64,000 nt of DNA, taken from assembly GCF_004803815.1 (NCBI RefSeq), contig NZ_CP012544.1, positions 124,001 through 188,000 of the forward strand. Direction: 5' to 3'. Position 1 is the stretch's first letter; the number at the start of each line of letters is the position of its first letter. The notes below the pieces were generated by a model. The model was not told the DNA's origin, did no database searches, and saw only the letters and a list, made by a program, of their open reading frames with translations. This stretch comes from Campylobacter showae (GTDB lineage: Bacteria; Campylobacterota; Campylobacteria; Campylobacterales; Campylobacteraceae). A program made the position numbers and the translations under genes. Below, piece after piece: positions 38,283-47,879 of this stretch.

Positions 38283-40010
38283 TTACCCGTCAAACCCGAC
38301 CTTTTTATCCTCGCCGAAATTTGAGCTCATCTCGCGTTTGATCTCGCTCTCAAAGTCGCTCATCGTAAATATCCCGTCTTCGCGCACGGCTACTTTTAGC
38401 GCGGTATTTTTGAGCGCCAGCATGATTTGCGCGCCGCTTAGCTCAAATTTAGCCAGCTGCTTGACGTCAAAATTCTCCTCAAAGCTCGCATTTTCGGGCA
38501 GCACTTTGCGCCAGATCGCAAGACGAGCGGCGAGGTCGGGCTTTTTAAACTCGATCTTATAATCAAATCTGCGAGAAAACGCGATATCCAGGCTTTGCAA
38601 GAAGTTCGTCGTGGCGATGAGTACGCCCTCAAAGCGCTCGATTTGCTCCAAAAATATATTTTGCATTTGGTTGTGCATTTTATCCGCCCCACTGCCGCCC
38701 TCGACGCGCGTGCTTAGAAACTGATCGGCCTCGTTTAGCAGCAGTACGGGCTCGCTCTTACTCTTAGCGCAGATTTCTTTGTAGGTGTCAAAAATTTTAC
38801 GCACGTTTTGCTCGCTCTCGCCGACGTATTTGCTCAAAATTTTAGAGCAGTCAAAGCTAAGAACCTGCTTTTTTAGGCTCTTTGCGAGGCTTAGCGCGCT
38901 CATGGTTTTGCCCGTACCCGGCGGTCCGTAAAAGATGATTTTGGCGTCCACGTTTTTGCGCGACTTGATGCCCCAGCTAGATAGACGCGCTAGCACGCGG
39001 CGGTCTACTTGCTTTAGGATTGCGTCCAGTAGCTCCTTTACCTTGACGTCTAGCACGACGTCGTTTATGTCGGTCGAGGGCTCGATTAACTCAAAGATTT
39101 CTTGCTCTTTTACGAGAGTTTCTAGCGCTAGTTTTTTACTTTTGCTCTCGGTTTTTGGGTGCATTACGCTTTGTAAAATTTCGTCGGTTATGTAAAACGT
39201 TCTGCTAAAGCCGCCGTAGGTATTTAGCGACTCGTCGTAGTCGATGAGGCCGTTTTCGATTAGCTTTGAGCCTTCATCTAGTAGGGAGCGATTTTTGATA
39301 CGTTCAAATTCGTCTGCGCTCAAAATCCCAACAAGCGCGTTTAAATCGCGGTTGGCGTCCGTTTCGCCGACGTACTCTTCCTTTAAAAGCGCGAGAAAAA
39401 TAAGCTGTTCTTTGTCGTTTAGCGCGTTATCTTTAAAAATTTGCTCGACGGAGATCGAAATTTTGCTTAAATTTAGCCGTTTTTCGATGATGGTTTCTAG
39501 CTCTTTTACATCTTTTTCGAGGCGGCTTTTGGCGTCGCTTGAGACGTTTTTGCTAAAAAACGAGAGCTTGCCGTAAAGTTCCACGCGCAAAAACTGGTCT
39601 TTTAGATAATCAAGGTGATCGGCGTAGGGCGCGACTGCGGGCAGCGTGAGCCCAAACTCGCCCTCTTCTAAAATTTTAAGAAAAAGCGGCGAAAGCGAGA
39701 TCTCGCTGTGAAGTAGGCCGAGTAAATTTGAGCCCGCGCTCTCTGCGTTAGGGTTTTTAAATATAGAAAAGCCCTGCACGATCCAGCCGCTTTCTAGCAG
39801 GCTCTTTACGTCTGCAAGGCCTGCTAAAAATTTATACTCCTCGCTACCAAAAACCGCGCAAAGCACGTCGTAAGCGCTACTTTGCGGAGTGCCCTCGACG
39901 TAGTTTTTGCTCAGGTGGCGTAAAATTTTCGCCTCGTTTTCGCTGCATTTTATGAGCGAGGAAATTTTAGAATTTTGCTCGCCGCCGATAAACTCTATCA
40001 AAAACCGCAC
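38283..40010 (-). CDS. AAA-family ATPase of the Cj0377 type
   Basis: A 575-residue protein. The N-terminal about 300 residues are helical and unlike other families. A single AAA module follows with Walker A 'GPPGTGKT' (about 358-365) and the Walker B-like 'PVLLLNEADQFLSTR' (Asn in place of the first acidic residue). Sensor and arginine-finger segments 'LIATTNFLQSLDIAFSRRFD' come next. It resembles AAA ATPases that act on protein partners, of unknown substrate. It shares one base with fadD upstream (TAATG type), so the two are coupled. Confidence 0.82.
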   Translation of the reverse strand: MRFLIEFIGGEQNSKISSLIKCSENEAKILRHLSKNYVEGTPQSSAYDVLCAVFGSEEYKFLAGLADVKSLLESGWIVQGFSIFKNPNAESAGSNLLGLLHSEISLSPLFLKILEEGEFGLTLPAVAPYADHLDYLKDQFLRVELYGKLSFFSKNVSSDAKSRLEKDVKELETIIEKRLNLSKISISVEQIFKDNALNDKEQLIFLALLKEEYVGETDANRDLNALVGILSADEFERIKNRSLLDEGSKLIENGLIDYDESLNTYGGFSRTFYITDEILQSVMHPKTESKSKKLALETLVKEQEIFELIEPSTDINDVVLDVKVKELLDAILKQVDRRVLARLSSWGIKSRKNVDAKIIFYGPPGTGKTMSALSLAKSLKKQVLSFDCSKILSKYVGESEQNVRKIFDTYKEICAKSKSEPVLLLNEADQFLSTRVEGGSGADKMHNQMQNIFLEQIERFEGVLIATTNFLQSLDIAFSRRFDYKIEFKKPDLAARLAIWRKVLPENASFEENFDVKQLAKFELSGAQIMLALKNTALKVAVREDGIFTMSDFESEIKREMSSNFGEDKKVGFDG

Positions 40011-41554
40011 TAAATTTCACCCCTTATCTGATCCCTTAAAACGCGTTTGAGCACCTTGCCCGTCGCGTTTTTAGGCAGCTCGTCTTTAAAATAAATCGTC
40101 TTTGGAATTTTAAAATTCGCCAAGTGTTTTTTGAGGTGCGCGCGGATATCTTTTTCGTCTAGGCTCATGTTTTCTTTAAGCTGGATAAAGGCCGTGACCT
40201 CCTCGTCTGCGTGCTCGTCTCTGACACCGATAACTGCGGCAGCTTCGACTTGGGGCAGTTTAAATAGCACCTCCTCGATCTCGCGCGGGTAGATGTTGAT
40301 GCCCTTTGAGATGATGAGGTCTTTTTTGCGGTCGACGATAAAGATATAGCCCTCCTCGTCGATCTTGACTAGATCGCCCGTGCGTAGCCAGCCGTTTACG
40401 ATCGTCTCGTCTGTGGCGTCTGGCATATTTAGGTAGCCCTGCATCACGCAGTCGCCTTTTACGATTAGCTCGCCGACCTCACCTGCTGGCAGCTCCATCA
40501 TCTCGTCGTTTATGCATTTTACTTCGTAGCCCGGCAGCGGCAAGCCGACGCTTGAGATTTTTTGTTTTTGCAGCGTGTTTGCTGAGACGATAGGCGAGCA
40601 TTCGCTAAGGCCGTAGCCCTCTATTAGCACCGCGCGTGGAAATTTGACGCGAAAATCGGTAATAGTCTGCTCAGCCAAAGGCGCTCCGCCGCTGATAAAA
40701 ATCCTAATGCAGTTAAACCAGCGAAAATACCACGGGATTTTAGCTTTGCCGATAGCCGTATAGATCGCCGGCACGCCTAAAAACACGGTCGCGCGCTTGA
40801 GCAGGACTTGTTTTAGGACGTTTGAAAACGGGAAAATGGACTTTACTAAAATAAGCGAACACGCCGAAAATATCGGTAGCAGCACCATCGCCGTGAGAGT
40901 AAAGCTGTGAAACATCGGCAAAAACACGGCAAATCTATCTTTCATACGTACGTGAAAGACCTCGTGCGCGCCCTGGACGTTTGAGATGAGGTTGCGGTAG
41001 CTGATCATCGCGCCCTTTGGCTTGCCCGTGGTGCCTGAGGTGTAGATGATGTGGGCTAGGTCATTAAGCTTTGGTCGGTCGGTCAAATTTAGCTCTATAC
41101 GGCAGTTTAGCGCGTGAGCGTAGGCGATATTGTTTCCGTCAAATTCGGCCCTATCGCCGATCCAGACGATCTTTTTGATTGCGGTTTTGCTCTCTAGTCC
41201 GCGTATCTCTTTGGCTAGCTCGGCCGAAGCAAAGAGAAATTTCGCCCCGCAGTCGTTTATGATGTACTCGAATTCTTCGTATTTTAAGAAGGTATTTATC
41301 GGCACCGCCACGGCGCCAAGCAGAGTGATGGCAAAGTAGCTAGCTATAAACTCGGGCGAGTTATTTACGATCATCGCGACTCGGTCGCCTTTTTTTATGC
41401 CCATACCTTGCAAAAACGCAGCCAGCGTAAAGGCGTTTGTGCGTAGCTGCTTGTAGCTTATTTTGCTAGTTTCTGTATAGATCGCGATACCGCCGCCGTT
41501 TTTATCGACTGCGGCGTTTAGCATATCCTCGAAATTTTCGTAAGGGTAGTTCAT
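40010..41554 (-). CDS. fadD: Long-chain fatty-acid-CoA ligase
   Basis: A 514-residue adenylate-forming enzyme that activates fatty acids to acyl-CoA. The ATP loop is 'IIYTSGTTGKPKGAMISYRN' (about 168-187). 'GYGLSECSP' and 'GWLRTGDLVKIDEEGYIFIV' are the central motifs, and 'DRKKDLIISKGINIYPREIE' is the hinge. The C-terminal lysine is in 'PKNATGKVLKR'. It lies ten bases after the fadL-type porin gene on the same strand, consistent with an uptake-and-activation unit. Confidence 0.93.
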   Translation of the reverse strand: MNYPYENFEDMLNAAVDKNGGGIAIYTETSKISYKQLRTNAFTLAAFLQGMGIKKGDRVAMIVNNSPEFIASYFAITLLGAVAVPINTFLKYEEFEYIINDCGAKFLFASAELAKEIRGLESKTAIKKIVWIGDRAEFDGNNIAYAHALNCRIELNLTDRPKLNDLAHIIYTSGTTGKPKGAMISYRNLISNVQGAHEVFHVRMKDRFAVFLPMFHSFTLTAMVLLPIFSACSLILVKSIFPFSNVLKQVLLKRATVFLGVPAIYTAIGKAKIPWYFRWFNCIRIFISGGAPLAEQTITDFRVKFPRAVLIEGYGLSECSPIVSANTLQKQKISSVGLPLPGYEVKCINDEMMELPAGEVGELIVKGDCVMQGYLNMPDATDETIVNGWLRTGDLVKIDEEGYIFIVDRKKDLIISKGINIYPREIEEVLFKLPQVEAAAVIGVRDEHADEEVTAFIQLKENMSLDEKDIRAHLKKHLANFKIPKTIYFKDELPKNATGKVLKRVLRDQIRGEI

Positions 41555-41563
41555 AGCCGCGCC

Positions 41564-42811
41564 TTAAAATTTATATTTTACGTTCAAATTTATCGCCTGA
41601 GCATTGCCACGTTCAAATTTGCCGTTTGGATAGAGTCCTGACGCGTTTGAGTAGTAGCTCACGTCGCGCGCCTTTCTGTCTTGGTAGAAGTAGCTAGCTC
41701 CAAGCTCCAAAGCGTCTGTAAATTTGTAGTTAAAGCCCGCTGCGTAGATGACGGCTTTGGTATCTGGCAGGTCAAAGCCCGTAGTATCGGCTCTAGATGC
41801 GGCCTCGTCAAACGTAACCGCGCCCATTAGGCGGAGTTTATCCGTCGCGTCGTGTGCTACACCGATGCGGTAGGCGTTGCTGTCCTTCCAGTCGCGTTTT
41901 TTGGACGCATCAAATGCTGCAAAAAACGGGTTGCGGTAGTGAGCGGCCGAGGCGCCAGGGTAGTTGAAGTCAAGCTCTTTCCACGCAGACCAATAGGTTC
42001 GCTCAAAGTCAAATAACAGCGTGGTGTTTGCGATTTTGTACGATAGGGCTAAATTTAAGCTCGCAGGTAGCGGTACGGATAGCTTTGCGCTGCCGCTATA
42101 CGAGCCGCTCGGAAACGCCCCCCTCGGGTGCGCCGGCGCGCTGATGTCGGTGTCGCCTTTTAGATTCATATTTACTTTCGAGCGGTAGGTGGCCGCTAGG
42201 CTCAAATTTGAAGTAGGTTTATAGGTGATTGCCGCGTTGTAGCCGAAATTTATGCGGTCGCCTTTGATATCCTGCGAGGCGGGTAGGGCGCCTGAGACCT
42301 CCTGCACGGCCTCTCCTCTAGCGTAAACTGCGCGCAGGCCAAAGCCTAACGCGATGTTGTCGGTTAGCGCGTAGGCGACGCTAGGATTTACCTCGATCAC
42401 TTTTAGGTCGAATTTTTTAGAAGTGGCTTTAGGCAAATTTTCGTCCCATCTCATCGACATTCCCGCAGGCACGACGACTGATAGACCAAAGCGCCAGTCA
42501 TCAAACTGCGGCGTCACGAAGTGAAACGTAGGTACGAGCGCGTTCGCTCTTTTGGAGGTGAGTTTGTCGCCGTTATAGTGCCTGTACTTCGTCTTTGACA
42601 TGCGCAGGTAGGTTAGTGAGCTCTCTAGGTAGTGTCCGCCGTCTAGAAATATCATATTCGCCGGGTTGTTATAGGCTGCGTCGGGACCGAAGCTCGTCGC
42701 GACGTTTGAGTTTAAAAGCGCGATGCTATCGCCGCTTTGCTCGGGGATTTTAAAGCCCGCCGCATTTAGACAGCAGCAAGCCGCTAGGCAAACGCCGATA
42801 TATTTTCTCAT
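41564..42811 (-). CDS. fadL: FadL/OmpP1-type outer-membrane porin
   Basis: A 415-residue beta-barrel with a signal peptide ('CLAACCCLNAAGFKIPEQSG'; cleavage after NAAG or CLNA). The plug motif 'SNVATSFGPDAAYNNPANMI' is characteristic of FadL/TodX hydrophobic channels. Alternating barrel strands end in 'NLNVKYKF' with a terminal Phe. It would pass long-chain fatty acids or aromatic hydrocarbons through the outer membrane. Its start codon directly abuts the nfo stop, and fadD follows ten bases later. Confidence 0.9.
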   Translation of the reverse strand: MRKYIGVCLAACCCLNAAGFKIPEQSGDSIALLNSNVATSFGPDAAYNNPANMIFLDGGHYLESSLTYLRMSKTKYRHYNGDKLTSKRANALVPTFHFVTPQFDDWRFGLSVVVPAGMSMRWDENLPKATSKKFDLKVIEVNPSVAYALTDNIALGFGLRAVYARGEAVQEVSGALPASQDIKGDRINFGYNAAITYKPTSNLSLAATYRSKVNMNLKGDTDISAPAHPRGAFPSGSYSGSAKLSVPLPASLNLALSYKIANTTLLFDFERTYWSAWKELDFNYPGASAAHYRNPFFAAFDASKKRDWKDSNAYRIGVAHDATDKLRLMGAVTFDEAASRADTTGFDLPDTKAVIYAAGFNYKFTDALELGASYFYQDRKARDVSYYSNASGLYPNGKFERGNAQAINLNVKYKF

Positions 42812-43651
42812 TTATTCTCCTTTAAAGTTTCTTAAAATTTTTATCTCGTCCGCCCAGATGCTTTCGTCGATCGTCTCTAAAACTAGCGGGATATCGTCCG
42901 TGCGGGGGTCGTTTATGATGTTTTCAAATGTTTTTAAGCCCAAAAAGCCTTTGCCTAGGCTCTCGTGGCGATCCTTTTTACTGGCTAGGTCAAATTTCGT
43001 ATCGTTTATATGCATACCCCGCAGCATACCGCGCCCGACTATCTCGTCAAATTCGCTCATCACGCGCTCGTAGTCGTCTCTGATATCGTATCCCGCGGCA
43101 AAGGTATGACAGGTGTCGAGGCACACGCCGATCCTGCTTTTATCGGTACAGCGTTTGATGATGTAGGCTAGGTGTTCAAATTTAAAGCCCAAATTTGAGC
43201 CCTGGCCGGCGGTATTTTCGATGACTAGCCTTACGTTTTGGCTATTTTCGAGTAGGAAATTTACGGAGTTTGCGATATTTTCGAGGCAAATTTCTGGCGA
43301 AATTTCATTTAGATACGAGCCCGGATGAAAATTTATCATCATTAGACCGAGCGCCTCTACGCGGTAAATTTCATCCAAAAAGGCGTTAATGGACTTTTGG
43401 CGCTGCTCATCGTTTGGATGGCCTAAATTTATAAGATAGCCATTGTGAGGCAAAACGTGCCTGGGCTCGATATGGGAGGCTTTTAAATTTTGCTTAAATT
43501 TGGAGATATTTTCCTGGGAAAGCGGCTTGGCCTCCCATTGGCGCTGATTTTTGACGAACATCGCAAAGGCGTTTGCGCCGATATTTGCCGCATTTAGCGG
43601 AGCGTTTTCTACGCCGCCCGCGATGCTGACGTGCGCGCCGATAAATTTCAT
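42812..43651 (-). CDS. nfo: Endonuclease IV (AP endonuclease)
   Basis: A 279-residue TIM-barrel enzyme that nicks abasic sites in base-excision repair using three zinc ions. Metal-site motifs are visible: '[14 protein letters not shown]', '[12 protein letters not shown]', '[13 protein letters not shown]', '[15 protein letters not shown]' and '[20 protein letters not shown]'. Length is standard. It is between a small lipoprotein gene (four-base overlap) and fadL (no gap). Confidence 0.95.
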   Translation of the reverse strand: MKFIGAHVSIAGGVENAPLNAANIGANAFAMFVKNQRQWEAKPLSQENISKFKQNLKASHIEPRHVLPHNGYLINLGHPNDEQRQKSINAFLDEIYRVEALGLMMINFHPGSYLNEISPEICLENIANSVNFLLENSQNVRLVIENTAGQGSNLGFKFEHLAYIIKRCTDKSRIGVCLDTCHTFAAGYDIRDDYERVMSEFDEIVGRGMLRGMHINDTKFDLASKKDRHESLGKGFLGLKTFENIINDPRTDDIPLVLETIDESIWADEIKILRNFKGE

Positions 43652-44127
43652 TGAAGCTCTTTTATGATGATTTTTATGCGGTTTTTAGCGTCGAAAAAGC
43701 TGATATTTTTACCGCAAACTTCGTATTTTATTGAATATTTACTTATATCTTGTATAAAACCGCACGAATTTGTCATTACATTTATGCCGTTATACAGCGG
43801 CTTGCGCTCTAAAATTTCCGCAAAAAAGTCGTCGTATCTCTCCTCTAAAAAGAACTTTTTGTTAAATTCTTTTTTCTCAAAGCACGCGCCGTTCATGCAA
43901 ATTTTGTCGTTTATTTTGAGATTTACCGTATTTACGCCCGAGCTGTAAATTTGCAAATTTAGCTGGTTTGCGGTTTTATGCAGGAAGCCCACGTCGTTGA
44001 TTTTTAGCGGCGGAGTGAGGATGGTGACGGTAAATTTGTCTGATGATTTTTGGCTTTGTAGCGCGGCACAGCCGCTAAATGCAAGGCAAGCGAGCGCAGT
44101 CAAAGCAAATTTGGAAAATTTTTTCAT
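43648..44127 (-). CDS. Small lipoprotein, unknown function
   Basis: A 159-residue protein with a lipobox 'CLAFSGC' (C20). The remaining 139 residues form a probably compact periplasmic domain with conserved-looking cysteines ('[17 protein letters not shown]', '[11 protein letters not shown]', '[10 protein letters not shown]'), which could make disulfides. It overlaps nfo by four bases and starts the reverse-strand nfo-fadL-fadD-AAA unit. It resembles Campylobacter putative lipoproteins in this position, but no function is known. Confidence 0.75.
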   Translation of the reverse strand: MKKFSKFALTALACLAFSGCAALQSQKSSDKFTVTILTPPLKINDVGFLHKTANQLNLQIYSSGVNTVNLKINDKICMNGACFEKKEFNKKFFLEERYDDFFAEILERKPLYNGINVMTNSCGFIQDISKYSIKYEVCGKNISFFDAKNRIKIIIKELQ

Positions 44128-44196
44128 GATTTTTTATCCTTGGTTTAAGCTATTTTTTATTATCTTTAATGTAAAATCCCATTTCCGCTAATTTGT

Positions 44197-44271
44197 GGCC
44201 CCTTCGTCTAGCGGTTAGGACATCGCCCTTTCACGGCGGTAACACGAGTTCGAGTCTCGTAGGGGTCACCA
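44197..44271 (+). tRNA. tRNA-Glu (UUC)
   Basis: Acceptor GGCCCCT pairs with AGGGGTC and is followed by ACCA. The anticodon loop CTTTCAC gives UUC. The D and T arms (GTTCGAGTC) are intact and CCA is encoded. A possible -10, TAAAAT (44172-44177), precedes it. Confidence 0.96.
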
Positions 44272-44531
44272 CTTCATTTTAAATTTCACAAAAGATTTTA
44301 ATTTTATCCGCTTATCGCTTAAATGCCCTTTATCTAAATACAATTTTTCTTAAATTTGGATTTTCTAAAATTTAACCTCAAAACCGTTTGCGGCGTATTT
44401 TGTGAAATCAAATTTCATCGCGGCAAATTTAACCACTGCCAAATAAACCAAAATTCGTCAAATTTAATCGTAAAATTTGATCACCAAACTCCCATTCTTG
44501 CTTGCTTAATCAAATTTAAACCCGTTTTGGC

Positions 44532-44537
44532 TATAAT
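44532..44537 (+). promoter_or_regulatory. -10 element of the terC promoter
   Basis: TATAAT, 30 bases before the terC start codon, in the context GGCTATAATCGCGCC. This is the same context as at rpsU (CTATAATCGC). Confidence 0.6.
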
Positions 44538-44566
44538 CGCGCCCTAATTTATAAAAAAGGAAAAAA

Positions 44567-45304
44567 ATGTTCGATTGGATTTTTTCGCCCGAGGCGTGGC
44601 TGTCGCTCGTGACGCTAACTGGGCTTGAGATCGTGCTTGGTATCGATAACATCATATTTATCGCGATCCTAGTCGGCAAGCTCCCGCCCGAGCAGCGCGA
44701 CAAAGGCCGTATACTAGGGCTTTCGCTTGCGATGCTAACGAGGATTGTGCTGCTGCTTTCGCTATTTTGGATCATGAAGCTTACAAAGCCGCTATTTAGC
44801 GTATTCGATTTCACGATCACGGGTCGCGATTTGGTGCTGATTTTGGGCGGGCTTTTCCTTATCGGCAAATCCACGCTCGAGATCCACTCAAGCGTCAGCG
44901 GCGAGCACGAGGAGCGCTCGGCAAGCAAGGGGCATGCGAGTTTTTGGGTCGTTATCGCCGAGATCGCCGTGCTTGACATCGTCTTTTCGCTCGATAGCGT
45001 CATCACCGCGGTGGGCATGGCAAACCACATCGAGATCATGATCCTAGCCGTGATACTTGCCGTGGGCGTGATGATGTTTGCGTCTAAGGGCATTTCAAAT
45101 TTTGTCGATAACAATCCGACGATCAAAATTCTCGCGCTTGCGTTTTTGATCCTGATCGGCTTTACGCTTGTAGGCGAGGGGCTCGGTATGCACGTACCTA
45201 AGGGCTACGTTTACTTTGCGATGGCGTTTTCTCTGGGCGTGGAGCTCATCAACATCTACGCTCGTAAAAAGTCGGCAAAACGCGCGCAAGAGGCTCAAAA
45301 GTAA
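44567..45304 (+). CDS. terC: TerC-family integral membrane protein
   Basis: A 245-residue protein with about seven membrane helices. The family's acidic intramembrane motifs 'GLEIVLGIDNIIFIAIL' and 'DIVFSLDSVITAVGM' are present. TerC/Alx proteins export manganese or affect metal handling and metallation of secreted proteins. Historical links to tellurite resistance are not specific. It has its own promoter and an AAGGAA ribosome site, and is monocistronic. An 11-bp inverted repeat follows about 40 bases after the stop. Confidence 0.9.
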   Translation: MFDWIFSPEAWLSLVTLTGLEIVLGIDNIIFIAILVGKLPPEQRDKGRILGLSLAMLTRIVLLLSLFWIMKLTKPLFSVFDFTITGRDLVLILGGLFLIGKSTLEIHSSVSGEHEERSASKGHASFWVVIAEIAVLDIVFSLDSVITAVGMANHIEIMILAVILAVGVMMFASKGISNFVDNNPTIKILALAFLILIGFTLVGEGLGMHVPKGYVYFAMAFSLGVELINIYARKKSAKRAQEAQK

Positions 45305-45344
45305 ATTTGAGCCTTTAAATTTGCTTTTGGGCGCGCAGGGCGGC

Positions 45345-45381
45345 AAATTTGACGCTTCGGCTTTTTTGAGGCGTCAAATTT
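45345..45381. repeat. Inverted repeat made of AAATTTGACGC, possible bidirectional terminator
   Basis: AAATTTGACGC (45345-45355) and GCGTCAAATTT (45371-45381) are a perfect 11-bp pair around TTCGGCTTTTTTGAG. It falls between terC and the alkD-like gene and could act as a terminator of terC. It is also a paired version of the genome-wide AAATTTGAC word. Confidence 0.5.
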
Positions 45382-45428
45382 AAACGGGGCGAATTTGAGC
45401 GGTAAATTTAAAAAGCAAAGGAACTAGC

Positions 45429-46097
45429 GTGGACGTAAAAGGCGAATTTTTAGAGATTTTAGATGGACTTAGGAGCCAAAAGCTAGCGGCATTTTCGCAA
45501 AAACTCATCAAAAGCCCCGAAATTTTAGGCGTAAAAACTCCCGAACTAAGACGCTTGGCAAAGCAAAATTTCGCTCGGTTAAATTTAGAACAGATCGCAG
45601 CTTATGAGCCGTTTTTTCACGAGGAGTTTATGCTAAAGGGCTTTTTGATAATGCTCGTTAAGGACGACGAAGCTAAATTTAAGCTAGCTAGCGAGTTTGT
45701 CAAAACGATGCCAAACTGGGCTGTGACGGACGGCTTTGAGCCTAAATTTACCGAGGCGCGCTACGTAGATGCGCTGCTAAAGCAGGCTCTATGCTCAAAT
45801 TTAGAATACGAAAAGCGATTTTTTTACGTTTATTTTATGCGCAATTTTGGGGCGCTTTCGCTCGAGCGGTTTTTTGAAATTTGCGCTGAGGAAAAGGACG
45901 AGCGATACTACGTGCAAATGGCTGCCGCTTGGTGTTTAGCCGAGGTCTTTATCAAATTTAACGGCGCGGGGCGAGAGCTACTGGAGAGCGGGCGACTGAG
46001 TAAATTTACCCACAACAAAACGATCTCAAAGATCCGCGACAGCTACCGCGTGCCAAAAGACGTAAAAGACGCGCTTTTGGAGCTCAAAATCAAGTGA
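45429..46097 (+). CDS. DNA alkylation repair protein (AlkD-like HEAT-repeat glycosylase)
   Basis: A 222-residue all-helical protein from a GTG start. 'KSPEILGVKTPELRRLAKQN' near the N-terminus and 'PNWAVTDGFEP' in the middle, with the Trp-Asp pair, match the AlkD family (PF08713), which flips out and excises alkylated bases. The C-terminal 'ISKIRDSYRVPKDVKDALLE' is also typical. It overlaps the MATE gene by four bases. Confidence 0.88.
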   Translation: MDVKGEFLEILDGLRSQKLAAFSQKLIKSPEILGVKTPELRRLAKQNFARLNLEQIAAYEPFFHEEFMLKGFLIMLVKDDEAKFKLASEFVKTMPNWAVTDGFEPKFTEARYVDALLKQALCSNLEYEKRFFYVYFMRNFGALSLERFFEICAEEKDERYYVQMAAAWCLAEVFIKFNGAGRELLESGRLSKFTHNKTISKIRDSYRVPKDVKDALLELKIK

Positions 46098-47419
46098 ATC
46101 TCACTAAAGAGCCCGTAAACAAGCTCGTACTGCGCTTAGCTGCACCCGCGGGCGTCGCGATGAGCTTTAACACGCTTTACAATGTTACGGGCGTGTTTTT
46201 TGCCGCGCGCATCTCGACGCAGGCGCTGGCGGGCTTTTCGATGAGTTTTTTGCTCTATATCAGCGTCGTTGGCGTGGGGCTTGGCTTTGGCTCGGCACTA
46301 ACGGCACTTGTGGGCAACGCGCTTGGCGGCGGCAAAGAAAAACTCGCTAAAATTTATGCCGCAAAAGGCGTGTTTTTCGTGCTTCTTTTCGCGTTTTTTA
46401 TGGGGCTTTCGGGCTTTATTTTTACGCCACATTTGCTTAAAATTTTAGGCGCGAATGAGGAGTTTTTACGCGAAGCCATGGCGTATAACCGCGTGATATT
46501 TCTTGCCTCGCCGTTTTTCTTACTCATAAAATCCCTAAACGGCGTGCTGGTAGCTACGGGCGATACGAAGAGCCTGCGAAACTGGCTTTTTGCGGGACTT
46601 TTTATAAATTTAGGCTTTTGCTTTTTTTATGTGGATTTTTGCGGGCTGGGTATCGGCGGGATAGCGCTAGCAACGGCTTCGGTGCAGCTTTTAGGCTCGC
46701 TATTTTTAGGCGTCAAAGTCGCAAAAACGGGTATGATAAATTTTTTAAATTTACGCTCATTTGCGCCCGAGCTCGCCATCTACCGTAAAATTTTAGCCCA
46801 AGCCTTGCCAGCGTGCCTAAACTACCTCTCGATGTCGCTTGGCGGACTCGTGCTCATGCATTTTATCAGCCGCTACGGCACGCATGCGGTCGCAGGCTAT
46901 GGCCTAGCTCTTCGCATCGAGCAGATCGTAATGCTGCCCACGACTGGCATCGCATCGGCGGTGCTTGGTATCGTATCGCAAAATTTAGGTGCGTGCGAAT
47001 ACGCCAGAGTGCGCGGCTGCTACGCCTATGCGGTCAAATTTTTAACGGTTTACTGTATTTTTGCGGCGGCTTTTTGCCTGGGGCTCGGCGGGATTTTGGT
47101 TGGGTTTTTTGACGAGACGCCTGAGGTCGTGAGTGCGGCGAGGAGCTATTTTGCGGTCAATTCGCTGGCTTTTATGGGTTACGCACTCATAAATCTCTCC
47201 GGCTCGACGCTTCAAGGCGTAAAAAGACCGGCGGCGGTTTTTGTTTTAAATTTTACCCGTCAGATAGTGCTACAAATAGCGCTCTACTCGCTTGTAGCCG
47301 ATGTTTTTGGCGGCGAGTTGCAAGATCTTTTTAAGGCGATGTTTTTTAACGTTTGGCTGATCGGGCTAACTTTTTTCTTTTACACCAAATTTGTTCTTAG
47401 CCGAATTTGTGCGGGTTAA
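46094..47419 (+). CDS. MATE-family multidrug/sodium antiporter
   Basis: A 441-residue protein with twelve membrane helices in two six-helix halves. 'PVNKLVLRLAAPAGVAMSFN' opens it, and 'LGFGSALTALVGNALGGGKE' carries the family glycines. 'PACLNYLSMSLGGLVLMHFI' begins the second half. NorM/DinF-like transporters export cationic drugs or metabolites. The GTG start overlaps the alkD-like gene. It ends about 40 bases before the tRNA operon promoter. Confidence 0.9.
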   Translation: MNLTKEPVNKLVLRLAAPAGVAMSFNTLYNVTGVFFAARISTQALAGFSMSFLLYISVVGVGLGFGSALTALVGNALGGGKEKLAKIYAAKGVFFVLLFAFFMGLSGFIFTPHLLKILGANEEFLREAMAYNRVIFLASPFFLLIKSLNGVLVATGDTKSLRNWLFAGLFINLGFCFFYVDFCGLGIGGIALATASVQLLGSLFLGVKVAKTGMINFLNLRSFAPELAIYRKILAQALPACLNYLSMSLGGLVLMHFISRYGTHAVAGYGLALRIEQIVMLPTTGIASAVLGIVSQNLGACEYARVRGCYAYAVKFLTVYCIFAAAFCLGLGGILVGFFDETPEVVSAARSYFAVNSLAFMGYALINLSGSTLQGVKRPAAVFVLNFTRQIVLQIALYSLVADVFGGELQDLFKAMFFNVWLIGLTFFFYTKFVLSRICAG

Positions 47420-47461
47420 AGCGAAAATTTTTGCAAATTTTCAATTTTAAGCTTATTTTTC

Positions 47462-47490
47462 TTGACAAAGAGTATTTTTTTGGCTACAAT
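47462..47490 (+). promoter_or_regulatory. Sigma-70 promoter of the five-tRNA operon
   Basis: TTGACA (47462-47467) and TACAAT (47485-47490) are 17 bases apart, a near-consensus promoter 37 bases before the first tRNA. It is the only clear -35/-10 pair noticed in the window. Confidence 0.88.
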
Positions 47491-47527
47491 GCGCCTTTTC
47501 AATAAGTAGGCTAAACTCGCAATGCCT

Positions 47528-47605
47528 CGGGGTGTAGCGCAGGCTGGTTAGCGCATCTGGTTTGGGACCAGAGGGCCGAAGGTTCGAATCCTTTCACCCC
47601 GACCA
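47528..47605 (+). tRNA. tRNA-Pro (UGG)
   Basis: Acceptor CGGGGTG/CACCCCG with encoded ACCA. The anticodon loop TTTGGGA gives UGG. It is the first gene of the tRNA operon. Confidence 0.96.
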
Positions 47606-47615
47606 TTTGTTAGAT

Positions 47616-47693
47616 GGTGAGTGTAGCTCAGTCGGTTAGAGCATCAGATTGTGGTCCTGAGGGTCGTGGGTTCGATTCCCATCACTCACCCCA
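47616..47693 (+). tRNA. tRNA-His (GUG)
   Basis: It has the extra G(-1) opposite C73 that marks tRNA-His, acceptor GTGAGTG/CACTCAC, anticodon loop TTGTGGT (GUG) and encoded CCA. Confidence 0.96.
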
Positions 47694-47698
47694 CTTGG

Positions 47699-47775
47699 GC
47701 GCTCGTAGCTCAATTGGATAGAGCGACAGACTTCGGATCTGTAGGTTATGGGTTCGACTCCTATCGGGCGCGCCA
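47699..47775 (+). tRNA. tRNA-Arg (UCG)
   Basis: Acceptor GCGCTCG/CGGGCGC with GCCA end. The anticodon loop CTTCGGA gives UCG, reading CGN codons. Confidence 0.95.
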
Positions 47776-47787
47776 CTTTGTTTTTAT

Positions 47788-47864
47788 GCGCTCATAGCTC
47801 AGCTGGATAGAGCAACGGCCTTCTAAGCCGTAGGCCTCAGGTTCGAATCCTGATGGGCGTACCA
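47788..47864 (+). tRNA. tRNA-Arg (UCU)
   Basis: Acceptor GCGCTCA/TGGGCGT with encoded ACCA. The anticodon TCT reads AGA/AGG. Its 5' half closely resembles the preceding tRNA-Arg, which suggests duplication. Confidence 0.95.
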
Positions 47865-47879
47865 TTTTATTATTGTTGT

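Noticed and set aside
44356-44547. Small forward frame between tRNA-Glu and terC
   Set aside because: No ribosome site, composition of AT-rich spacer with AAATTT words, and it ends across the terC -10 element.
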